Below are positions 56,671 through 64,000 of a stretch of DNA of 64,000 nt, one piece after another. The DNA is from Gryllotalpicola protaetiae (lineage in GTDB: Bacteria; Actinomycetota; Actinomycetes; Actinomycetales; Microbacteriaceae), in contig NZ_CP032624.1 in the NCBI RefSeq assembly GCF_003627055.1, positions 3,534,001-3,598,000 of the forward strand, written 5' to 3'. The notes under the pieces are model-generated. The model saw only the letters and a program-made list of their open reading frames with translations. It was not told the origin of the DNA and searched no databases. Made by a program: the position numbers and the translations under genes. Numbering within the stretch: the stretch's first letter is position 1; each line of letters begins with the position of its first letter.

Positions 56671-59600
56671 AGCTGCACCCTCTCGACCGTGATGTCGTGC
56701 TCGCCCTCGGTCACGGCATAGTCGACGGCGAGCGTCTCTGCCGCGATGAGCTCGGCGTGCGTGCGCGCGGCGCGGGCGGATTCCGTCTCGAGCGTCAGTC
56801 GCAGGCGGATGCGGTCGCTCACGTCGAGCCCGGCTGCCTTGCGCGCGTCCTGCACGCTGCGGATGAGGTCGCGGGCGGTGCCCTCGGCCGCGAGCTCAGG
56901 CGTGACGTGGGTGTCGAGCAGGACGAAACCGCCGCCGGGCAGCAGTGCGAGCGCCTCCGACGCATCCTCGGACGTCTGCGCGACCTCGAGCACGAGCTCG
57001 TATTCTCCCGCCTCGAGCGCGATGCCGCCGGCGACCACGGCGCCGTCTGCCTCCGACCAGTCGCCTGAGCGCGCTGCCCTGATCGCGTCCTGCACCTGCT
57101 TGCCGAGGCGCGGGCCTGCGGCTCGGGCGTTGACCGACAGCCGGCGGGTGATGCCGTAGTCGTCGGCGCTCGTGGGCGTCTCCGCGACGAGAGCGACGGC
57201 CTTGACGTTCAGCTCGTCGCGGAGGATTCCCTCGAAGTCGCTGAGCACGCCGGCATCCGGCACCACCACCGTGAGCTGCGCGAGCGGAAGCCGCACGCGC
57301 AGGCCGTTGGCCTTGCGCAGTGCGAGGCCGGTCGAGGCGATCTGGCGCACCGTGTCCATCGCGGCGACCAGCTCGTGGTCCGCGGCGAACTCGGATGCCT
57401 CCGGCCAGTCCTCGAGGTGCACGCTGCGGCCGCCGGTGAGCCCCTGCCAGATCTGCTCCGTGACGAGGGGCAGCAGCGGCGCGGCGAGCCGGCACAGGGT
57501 CTCGAGCACCGTGAACAGGGTGTCGAACGCTTCGGCGTTCTCGCCGTCCTCGGTCACGCCGACCCAGAACCGGTCGCGCGAGCGGCGCACGTACCAGTTG
57601 GTGAGAACGTCGGCGAAGTCGCGCAGGGCGGCGGCCGCGAACGGGCTGTCGAGGTCGTCGAGGTGCTCGGTGACCGTGTCGACGGTCTCGCGCAGCTTGG
57701 CGAGGATGTACCGGTCGAGCTCGTTGCTCGAGTCGGCGCGCCGTCTCGCCTCGTAGCCCGACGCGTTCGCGTAGATCGTGAAGAAGTAGTACGAGCTCCA
57801 CAGCGGCAGCAGCAGCTCGCGCACGCCCGAGCGGATGCCCTCCTCCGTCACGATGAGGTTGCCGCCGCGGATCACCGACGACGACATCAGGAACCACCGC
57901 ATGGCATCGGAGCCGTCGCGATCGAAGACTTCGGACACGTCGGGGTAGTTGCGCAGGCTCTTCGACATCTTCTGCCCGTCTGAGCCGAGCACGATGCCGT
58001 GGCTGAGCGCCGAACGGAACGCGGGGCGGTCGAAGATCGCCGTCGCCAGCACGTGCTGCACGTAGAACCAGCCACGCGTCTGCCCGATGTACTCGACGAT
58101 GTAGTCCGCCGGGTTGTGCCGCGGCCGTGAGGCATCGCCGGCGACGCCGTCGAACCACTCGCGGTTCTCGAAGGGGTAGTGCACCTGCGCGAACGGCATC
58201 GAGCCGGAGTCGAACCAGACGTCGAAGACGTCGGCGATGCGGCGCATGCTCGACTGCCCGGTCGGGTCGTCGGGGTTCGGCCTGGTCAGCTCGTCGATGT
58301 ACGGCCGGTGCAGGTCGACCTGGCCCTCCGCATTGCGCGGCAGTGCGCCGAAGTCGCGCTCGAGCTCGTCGAGCGAGCCATACACGTCGATGCGCGGGTA
58401 GTTCGCGTCATCGGATTTCCACACCGGGATCGGCGAGCCCCAGAAGCGGTTGCGGCTGATCGACCAGTCGCGCGCACCCTCGAGCCACTTGCCGAACTGG
58501 CCGTCCTTGACGTTCTCGGGCACCCAGGTGATCTCCTGATTGAGCTCGACCATACGGTCTTTGAACTCCGTGACGCGCACGAACCAGCTCGAGACCGCCT
58601 TGTAGATCAGCGGATTCCGGCACCGCCAGCAGTGCGGGTACGAGTGCTCGTAGCTCGCGAGCCTCAGCAGGCGCCCCTCGGCGCGCAGCAGCTGCGTGAG
58701 CGGCTTGTTCGCGTCGAACACCTGCAGCCCGGCCACCGGCTCGATGTTCGCAAGGAACTTCCCGCCGTCGTCGACGGAGACGATGACGGGGATCCCGTTC
58801 GCCTCGCAGACCCGCTGGTCGTCCTCGCCGTAGGCAGGCGCCTGGTGCACGATGCCCGTGCCGTCGGCGGTCGTCACGTAGTCGTCGACGAGGATGCGCC
58901 ACGCGTTCTCGGTGCCCCACGCCTCGGCATCCGCGTAGAAGTCCCAGAGCCGGTCGTACTGCACGCCCGCGAGCTGCGCGCCCGTGATGCGACGGGAGAC
59001 GGATGCCAGCGCGGCCGCCGCGTCGTCGTAGCCGAGGTCCTTCGCGTGATTGCCGACGAGGTCGAGCGCGAGCAGGTACTCCCCCGCTTCCTCCGGCGTG
59101 TCGGCTGCGCCGTTGGGGCCCGCCGGTACGACGGCGTAGGTGATGTCGGGGCCGACCGCGAGCGCGAGGTTCGTCGGCAGCGTCCACGGGGTGGTCGTCC
59201 ACGCGAGGGCGCGCACCGCCGTGAGCCCCAGCGCCTCGGCCTTCTCGCCCACGAGCGGGAACGTGACCGTCACGGTCTGGTCCTGACGCATCTTGTAGAC
59301 GTCGTCGTCCATGCGCAGCTCGTGGTTCGACAGCGGCGTCTCGTCGCGCCAGCAGTACGGCAGCACGCGGTAGCCCTCGTAGGCGAGGCCCTTGTCGTGC
59401 AGCTGCTTGAACGCCCACAGCACGCTCTCCATGAAGGTGAGGTCGAGGGTCTTGTAGCCGCCGTCGAAGTCGACCCAGCGCGCCTGGCGGGTGACGTATG
59501 CCTGCCATTCCTCCGTGTAGCGCAGGACGGATTCCTTCGCGGCGCGGTTGAACGCGGCGAGGCCCATCTCCTCGATGTCGGCCTTGCCGTTGATTCCGAG

Positions 59601-59915
59601 CTGTCGCTCGGCCTCCAGCTCGGCGGGCAGGCCGTGCGTGTCCCAGCCGAAGACGCGCTTGACCTGCTTGCCGCGCATGGTCTGGTAGCGCGGGAACAGG
59701 TCCTTGGCGTAGCCGGTCAGCAGGTGGCCGTAGTGCGGCAGGCCGTTGGCGAACGGCGGGCCGTCATAGAACACCCACTCGTCGGCGCCCTCGCGCTGCT
59801 CGACCGAGGCGTGGAAGGTCTCGTCGCGCTTCCAGAACGCGAGCACCTTCTGCTCGATCTCCGGGAAGCGCGGGCTCGGGACGACTTCCGGCTCTTCGGA
59901 CTTGGGGTACGGCAA
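56667..59915 (-). CDS. ileS: Isoleucine--tRNA ligase
   Basis: 1082 residues from TTG 59915, which has CGAGGAG just upstream. The HIGH-type motif is [12 protein letters not shown] (53-64) and KMSKS is at 649-653 ([10 protein letters not shown]). An editing domain ([15 protein letters not shown]) and the long anticodon-binding C-terminal region of the larger IleS type are complete. It is controlled by the T-box leader upstream and starts the operon that also makes folC, DUF4233 and ndk. Confidence 0.97.
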   Translation of the reverse strand: MPYPKSEEPEVVPSPRFPEIEQKVLAFWKRDETFHASVEQREGADEWVFYDGPPFANGLPHYGHLLTGYAKDLFPRYQTMRGKQVKRVFGWDTHGLPAELEAERQLGINGKADIEEMGLAAFNRAAKESVLRYTEEWQAYVTRQARWVDFDGGYKTLDLTFMESVLWAFKQLHDKGLAYEGYRVLPYCWRDETPLSNHELRMDDDVYKMRQDQTVTVTFPLVGEKAEALGLTAVRALAWTTTPWTLPTNLALAVGPDITYAVVPAGPNGAADTPEEAGEYLLALDLVGNHAKDLGYDDAAAALASVSRRITGAQLAGVQYDRLWDFYADAEAWGTENAWRILVDDYVTTADGTGIVHQAPAYGEDDQRVCEANGIPVIVSVDDGGKFLANIEPVAGLQVFDANKPLTQLLRAEGRLLRLASYEHSYPHCWRCRNPLIYKAVSSWFVRVTEFKDRMVELNQEITWVPENVKDGQFGKWLEGARDWSISRNRFWGSPIPVWKSDDANYPRIDVYGSLDELERDFGALPRNAEGQVDLHRPYIDELTRPNPDDPTGQSSMRRIADVFDVWFDSGSMPFAQVHYPFENREWFDGVAGDASRPRHNPADYIVEYIGQTRGWFYVQHVLATAIFDRPAFRSALSHGIVLGSDGQKMSKSLRNYPDVSEVFDRDGSDAMRWFLMSSSVIRGGNLIVTEEGIRSGVRELLLPLWSSYYFFTIYANASGYEARRRADSSNELDRYILAKLRETVDTVTEHLDDLDSPFAAAALRDFADVLTNWYVRRSRDRFWVGVTEDGENAEAFDTLFTVLETLCRLAAPLLPLVTEQIWQGLTGGRSVHLEDWPEASEFAADHELVAAMDTVRQIASTGLALRKANGLRVRLPLAQLTVVVPDAGVLSDFEGILRDELNVKAVALVAETPTSADDYGITRRLSVNARAAGPRLGKQVQDAIRAARSGDWSEADGAVVAGGIALEAGEYELVLEVAQTSEDASEALALLPGGGFVLLDTHVTPELAAEGTARDLIRSVQDARKAAGLDVSDRIRLRLTLETESARAARTHAELIAAETLAVDYAVTEGEHDITVERVQL

Positions 59916-59924
59916 CGGGGCTCC

Positions 59925-60115
59925 TCGGTGTGTCTTCTTCAGACGAGGACGCGGCTCACGTCGCGCGGTACCACCTCGATTGCCCAGCTGGATGTCTGAG
60001 CCACTCGTTCCTAGGCGATGACGGGCCCGACCCGTTCGGTTCTACTGACCACCATGTCGCTTACCGGCACAGTGGTGTTCTTCCGAAGACTCCCCGGTGA
60101 TGGCCGGATCAAAGT
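59925..60115 (-). promoter_or_regulatory. T-box riboswitch of ileS (translational class)
   Basis: On the minus strand the Stem I region reads GATCCGGCCATCACCGGGGA with specifier ATC at 60101-60099, then GTCTTCGGAAGAAC. The T-box sequence TGGTACCGCG is at 59973-59964. This is the actinobacterial ileS type with an ultrashort Stem I, in which tRNA-Ile binding frees the Shine-Dalgarno. The following GACGTGAGCCGCGTCCTCGT fits the sequestering helix that would cover the GAGGAG before TTG 59915. No terminator T-run is present, supporting translational control. Confidence 0.9.
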
Positions 60116-60125
60116 CGATGCGGAA

Positions 60126-60141
60126 AGTCTACCGGTAGACT
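60126..60141. promoter_or_regulatory. 16-bp palindrome with back-to-back -10 boxes for ileS and valS
   Basis: AGTCTACCGGTAGACT is a perfect palindrome. Its two ends each contain TAGACT, a good -10 hexamer, one per strand: 60131-60126 toward the ileS T-box and 60136-60141 toward valS. The promoters would therefore overlap and compete or share a regulator. -35 elements are not clear on either side. Confidence 0.5.
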
Positions 60142-60206
60142 GTCGCCACATCCCACATTCAGGCACCCTCGACGCGGTGCCGCATATATCCGAACGAGGC
60201 CCGAAA

Positions 60207-62786
60207 ATGACTGCTATTCCTGACAAGCCCGCCCTTGAGGGTCTCGAAACCAAGTGGGGTGAGTCCTGGCAGTCCGCCGGGACGTACGCCTTCGACCGCA
60301 CCGCCGCGCTCGAGGCATCCGACCGCTCTGCGATCTACTCGATCGACACGCCGCCGCCCACCGCGTCCGGCTCGCTGCATATCGGCCACGTCTTCAGCTA
60401 CACGCACACCGACGTGATCGCGCGCTATCAGCGCATGACGGGCAAGACCGTCTTCTACCCGATCGGGTGGGACGACAACGGGCTGCCGACCGAGCGTCGC
60501 GTCCAGAACTACTACGGCGTGCGCTGCGACCCGTCGCTGCCGTACACGCCGGACTTCACCCCGCCGTACGAGGGCGGCGACAACAAGTCGAGCAAGGCCG
60601 CCGACCAGGTGCCGGTCTCGCGGCGCAACTTCATCGAGCTGTGCGAACGCCTCACCGAAGAGGACGAGAAGCAGTTCGAGGCGCTGTGGCGCAAGCTCGG
60701 CCTCTCGGTCGACTGGGCGCAGACGTACCGCACGATCGGGCCGGAGTCGATCCGCGCCTCGCAGCTCGCGTTCCTGAAGAACGTGGAGCGCGGCGAGGCC
60801 TATCAGGACTGGGCGCCCACCCTGTGGGACGTGACCTTCCGCTCCGCCGTCGCACAGGCCGAGCTCGAGGACCGCGACCAGCCGGGCGCCTACCACCGGC
60901 TCGCCTTCCACGGCCCCGACGGCGACGTGTTCATCGAGACCACCCGCCCCGAGCTGCTCGCCGCGTGCGTCGCGGTCGTGGCGCACCCCGACGACGAGCG
61001 GTTCAAGCCGCTGTTCGGCACGACCGTGCGCACGCCGATCTTCGGTGTCGAGGTGCCCGTCGTGGCGCATCACCTCGCGCAGCCCGACAAGGGCTCCGGC
61101 ATCGCGATGGTCTGCACCTTCGGCGACATCACCGACGTGACCTGGTGGCGCGAGCTGCAGCTGCCGACGCGCGCGATCATCGGATTCGACGGCCGCATCC
61201 TCCCGGACGCGCCCGAGGCGATCACGACCGATGCCGGGCGCGAGGCCTACGCCAAGATCGCCGGCGCGACGGTGTTCACGGCGAAGAAGACCCTCGTGGA
61301 GCTGCTCACCGAGTCCGGTGAGCTGATCGGCGACCCCAAGCCCATCCAGCACCCCGTGAAGTTCTTCGAGAAGGGCGACCGCCCGCTCGAGATCGTCTCG
61401 ACCCGCCAGTGGTACGTGAAGAACGGCGGCAAGGACGGGGGGCTGCGCGCCCGCCTGCTCGAGGCAGGGAAGGGTCTCGACTGGAATCCCGACTTCATGC
61501 GCGTCCGCTACGAGAACTGGGTGAACGGCCTCGCCGGCGACTGGCTGATCTCGCGCCAGCGCTTCTTCGGCGTGCCGCTGCCCGTCTGGTACCGCGTCGA
61601 CGAGAACGGCGAGACGCAGTTCGACCAGGTTGTTCTCCCCGAGGCATCCGCCCTGCCCGTCGACCCGTCATCGGACGCGCCGGCCGGCTTCGACGAGTCG
61701 CAGCGCGGGCAGGCGGGCGGATTCGTCGGCGAGGTCGACATCATGGACACCTGGATGACCTCGTCGCTGACCCCGCAGATCGCGGCCGGGTGGGATCGCG
61801 ACCCCGAGCTGTTCGAGGCGCTCTTCCCGTTCGACCTGCGCCCGCAGGGCCAGGACATCATCCGTACCTGGCTGTTCTCGACGCTGCTGCGCTCGATCCA
61901 GCAGCACGACACGCTGCCGTGGCACCACGCCGCGATCTCCGGCTTCATCGTCGACCCCGACCGCAAGAAGATGTCGAAGTCGAAGGGCAACGTGGTCACG
62001 CCGGCCGCGATCCTCGACCAGCACGGCTCCGACGCCACGCGCTACTGGGCTGCGTCGAGCCGCCTCGGCGCCGATGCCGCGTTCGACGTGAACAACCCGA
62101 CGCAGATCAAGATCGGCCGCCGCCTCGCGATCAAGGTGCTGAACGCCGCCAAGTTCGTGCTCGGATTCGAGGCGACGCCTGGCGCCGAGATCACGGCCGA
62201 GGTCGACAGGTCGATGCTGCGCGGGCTCGCCAAGGTGGTCGCCGACGCGACCGCGGCCTTCGACAGCTACGACCACGCCCGTGCGCTCGAGACCAGCGAG
62301 TCGTTCTTCTGGACGTTCTGCGACGACTACCTCGAGCTCGTCAAGGAGCGCGCGCATGGGGCGGGGGATGCAGCAGGGCAGGCGTCCGCCGTCGCCGCAC
62401 TGCGCCTCGCGCTCAGTGTGCTGATCCGTCTGTTCGCGCCGGTGATCCCGTTCGCCACCGAGGAGACGTGGAGCTGGTTCAACGAAGGCTCGGTGCACAC
62501 CGCCACGTGGCCGACGACGGCGGAGCTCGCCGTAGCCGGCGAAGGCCCGTCCGTGCTCGCCGCTGCAAGCGCTGCGCTCGTCGGAATCCGTCGGGCGAAG
62601 ACCGATGCGAAGGTGTCCCAGAAGACCCCGATCGTGTCGATCACGCTGACGGGAACCGAGGAGCAACTGGCCGCGCTGCGACTCGCGGAAGACGATCTCA
62701 AGGCCGTGGGACGCATTTCGGCGGTCACCTACGCCGTCGCCGACGACATCTCGGCGAGGGACGCGGAACTCGGAGATCTGGCCTGA
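60207..62786 (+). CDS. valS: Valine--tRNA ligase
   Basis: 859 residues from ATG 60207. The HIGH-type motif is PPPTASGSLHIGH (49-61) and KMSKSKGN is at 588-595. An editing domain (ETTRPELLAACVAVVAHPDD) follows. The C-terminus is short and has no coiled-coil arm like that of E. coli ValS, as in the actinobacterial/archaeal-like ValS form (PTERRVQNYYGVRC). Divergent from ileS. Confidence 0.96.
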   Translation: MTAIPDKPALEGLETKWGESWQSAGTYAFDRTAALEASDRSAIYSIDTPPPTASGSLHIGHVFSYTHTDVIARYQRMTGKTVFYPIGWDDNGLPTERRVQNYYGVRCDPSLPYTPDFTPPYEGGDNKSSKAADQVPVSRRNFIELCERLTEEDEKQFEALWRKLGLSVDWAQTYRTIGPESIRASQLAFLKNVERGEAYQDWAPTLWDVTFRSAVAQAELEDRDQPGAYHRLAFHGPDGDVFIETTRPELLAACVAVVAHPDDERFKPLFGTTVRTPIFGVEVPVVAHHLAQPDKGSGIAMVCTFGDITDVTWWRELQLPTRAIIGFDGRILPDAPEAITTDAGREAYAKIAGATVFTAKKTLVELLTESGELIGDPKPIQHPVKFFEKGDRPLEIVSTRQWYVKNGGKDGGLRARLLEAGKGLDWNPDFMRVRYENWVNGLAGDWLISRQRFFGVPLPVWYRVDENGETQFDQVVLPEASALPVDPSSDAPAGFDESQRGQAGGFVGEVDIMDTWMTSSLTPQIAAGWDRDPELFEALFPFDLRPQGQDIIRTWLFSTLLRSIQQHDTLPWHHAAISGFIVDPDRKKMSKSKGNVVTPAAILDQHGSDATRYWAASSRLGADAAFDVNNPTQIKIGRRLAIKVLNAAKFVLGFEATPGAEITAEVDRSMLRGLAKVVADATAAFDSYDHARALETSESFFWTFCDDYLELVKERAHGAGDAAGQASAVAALRLALSVLIRLFAPVIPFATEETWSWFNEGSVHTATWPTTAELAVAGEGPSVLAAASAALVGIRRAKTDAKVSQKTPIVSITLTGTEEQLAALRLAEDDLKAVGRISAVTYAVADDISARDAELGDLA

Positions 62787-62826
62787 TCAGCACAAATCGC
62801 GCTATGGTCACCGCAGGAGGGGTGCA

Positions 62827-63276
62827 ATGACCGTTACGATCCGGGAAGCGCGCGACAGCGACTTCTTCCCTTGGCTCAGCCTGTACGAGGGTTATGCCTC
62901 TGAGCGCGGAGTCGACCTGACCGAGCAGCGCGCTCTGCAGTTGTGGACCTGGCTCTCAGACCCCGGCCACCCCGAGTCCGCGCTCGTCGCGCTCGACGAA
63001 TCGGGCGAGGTCGCAGGGTTCGTGCATTTCCACGCGTTCCCGCGCCCGTTGCTCGGCGAGACCGGGTACTTCGTCGACGCGATCCACTCCGGCGACGACT
63101 CGGTCGCGCAGGAGCTGTTCGGTGCAGTGCGCGAGGCCGCGGCGGCCCACGGCGCGACCGTGATCCGCTGGACGCAGGCAGACGGTGAGTCACTGCCTGC
63201 TGTGTTGACGGATGCCGGCGGCGAAGCGAGCTCGTCGGCGTACTTCGAGCTCCAGACCGCCGCGCAGCCCGCATGA
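62827..63276 (+). CDS. GNAT-family N-acetyltransferase
   Basis: 149 residues with a GNAT layout: TVTIREARDSDFFPWLSLYE, ALVALDESGEVAGFVHFHAF, GETGYFVDAIHSGDDSVAQE and the acetyl-CoA-binding helix region. AGGAGGGGT before ATG 62827 is a strong ribosome binding site. Substrate unknown. 40 nt after valS. Confidence 0.85.
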   Translation: MTVTIREARDSDFFPWLSLYEGYASERGVDLTEQRALQLWTWLSDPGHPESALVALDESGEVAGFVHFHAFPRPLLGETGYFVDAIHSGDDSVAQELFGAVREAAAAHGATVIRWTQADGESLPAVLTDAGGEASSSAYFELQTAAQPA

Positions 63277-63292
63277 TGCGCTGCGTCTTCTG

Positions 63293-63547
63293 ATGAGACT
63301 CGGCACTCGCTGGCCCATCGGCGCCGAGGCGCCCGCATCGCTTCCCGATGTGGTCGTCGCCGCGGTGAAGGCCGTGGAAGACGAGCTGGCCGCTGACGGC
63401 GTCGACGCCTCAACCTGGCGATGGACGCTGACCTGGCTCGAGCGAAAGCCGGTGGTCGAGCTCGACGACGGCACAGTCGTCCGCTACAACGCCGAGACGG
63501 ACACCGCCACGATCACCTCCAACGACTTCGAGGTGCGCGCCGAGTGA
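63293..63547 (+). CDS. Small conserved-looking hypothetical protein
   Basis: 84 residues from ATG 63293: GTRWPIGAEAPASLPDVVVA, WRWTLTWLERKPVVELDDGT, ATITSNDFEVRAE. It reads as a compact alpha/beta domain with no signal peptide. No family recognised. 16 nt after the GNAT gene in the same direction. Confidence 0.7.
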   Translation: MRLGTRWPIGAEAPASLPDVVVAAVKAVEDELAADGVDASTWRWTLTWLERKPVVELDDGTVVRYNAETDTATITSNDFEVRAE

Positions 63548-63550
63548 TCG

Positions 63551-63757
63551 TCAGCGGCGTGGGCCGATGACCTCGAGCAGCTCGCGCTCATAGCCGGCAC
63601 GGCGGCGTTCGGCCGCGAGCAACGCGCGTTCCCGACGCAGCATCCGCTCGTATCGGGTCGCGCGGGCGCGGCCGAGATGGACGAGAGCGAGGCCGAGCCG
63701 CACGAGCAGCCGGTCGAAGGGACTGGTGTGCGCGGCGCGCACCGAGATGGCGGTCAT
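63551..63757 (-). CDS. Small Arg-rich hypothetical protein
   Basis: 68 residues: a short hydrophobic helix (LLVRLGLALVHLG) then a very basic helical part (RYERMLRRERALLAAERRRA). ATG overlaps the stop of the next minus-strand gene upstream (ATGA), arguing for co-translation. No family recognised. Confidence 0.62.
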   Translation of the reverse strand: MTAISVRAAHTSPFDRLLVRLGLALVHLGRARATRYERMLRRERALLAAERRRAGYERELLEVIGPRR

Positions 63758-64000
63758 TCCGTCACTTCCTCTCCCCCGATGAGGGCGAAGGCGTTGAACT
63801 GGATCTGGACGGGGCGGGTGCCCGGGAGTTGCTTGCCGCGGTAGGGGCCGACGACCTCTTGGAGCAGGTCGTGGTAGCGGCTGATCAGCTCTTCGAGCAC
63901 CTCGGGCGGCAGGTGCTGATTGCTCAGCGAGAAGTCGTTCACCTCGCTCCAGCGCGCGGGCAGACGATCGCGCGCGTAGCGGACGAAGTCGCGGGCGTTC
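63754..64000 (-). CDS. C-terminal part of an unidentified cytoplasmic protein (runs off window)
   Basis: The minus-strand frame is open from the window edge: NARDFVRYARDRLPARWSEV, DFSLSNQHLPPEVLEELISR, YHDLLQEVVGPYRGKQLPGT, then RPVQIQFNAFALIGGEEVTE and stop. It resembles the C-terminal half of small winged-helix (ArsR-like) regulators, but the DNA-binding part is outside, so this is only a suggestion. A GTG at 63942 could start a shorter protein, but the frame stays open beyond it. Confidence 0.6.
   Translation of the reverse strand, partial: NARDFVRYARDRLPARWSEVNDFSLSNQHLPPEVLEELISRYHDLLQEVVGPYRGKQLPGTRPVQIQFNAFALIGGEEVTE

Noticed and set aside
58179-59999. Long plus-strand frame opposite ileS
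   Set aside because: Same GC-bias artefact; the minus-strand frame carries intact IleS motifs.

Overview
The window is about 70% GC with strong G/C third-position bias, frequent GTG and TTG starts, and ATGA/GTGA stop-start overlaps. Gene content and order (rne-rplU-rpmA-obg-proB-proA-nadD-rsfS, ileS-folC-DUF4233-ndk, leuS-comEA-comEC-holA / rpsT / lepA-hemW-hrcA-dnaJ-rsmE-phoH-ybeY-corC-era) point to an actinobacterial chromosome. The family Microbacteriaceae is my best guess; this is inference, since no rRNA gene is present.

Left block, 1-24.6 kb: mostly minus-strand housekeeping genes. It has a partial alanine racemase and a NarL-type two-component system. Next is an eight-gene operon, hrcA-dnaJ-rsmE-HIT-phoH-ybeY-corC-era, headed by a CIRCE operator at 9681-9707. 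After a lower-GC insert (9.7-12.1 kb) come DUF4870, hemW, DUF1990, lepA, an aminotransferase, rpsT with a textbook terminator, holA, comEC, comEA and leuS. The insert carries a secreted Fn3/DUF3238-like protein, whose signal peptide lies in a different reading frame, and a small membrane protein.

Middle block, 24.7-43.6 kb: transport and surface genes, the more variable part. It holds an osmoprotectant-type ABC importer with a TetR regulator and a palindromic operator candidate, an App1-type phosphatase, a FUSC exporter, a DHA2-type MFS pump, and a secreted coiled-coil/lysozyme-like protein. A xylose-type sugar ABC importer, a HupE / purple-acid-phosphatase-like / DUF916 surface cassette, a BMP-like lipoprotein and a GPH-type sugar symporter follow.

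Right block, 43.6-64 kb: tRNA-Ala(GGC), then rsfS, nadD, proA, proB, obg, rpmA, rplU and rne. ProB appears to start at an ATT codon overlapping the obg stop. A VKOR gene follows, then a decayed fdhD/mobA locus, then the coupled ileS-folC-DUF4233-ndk operon. ileS is preceded by a translational T-box riboswitch with an AUC specifier. Divergent valS shares a 16-bp palindrome with the T-box promoter region. The window ends with a GNAT gene and three small or partial unknown genes.

No CRISPR array, insertion sequence, integrase or rRNA gene was seen. The observations I rate most worth checking are the fdhD/mobA relic, the ATT start of proB, the split signal peptide of the DUF3238-like gene, the palindromic ileS/valS control region, and the repeated leaderless promoter spacing.
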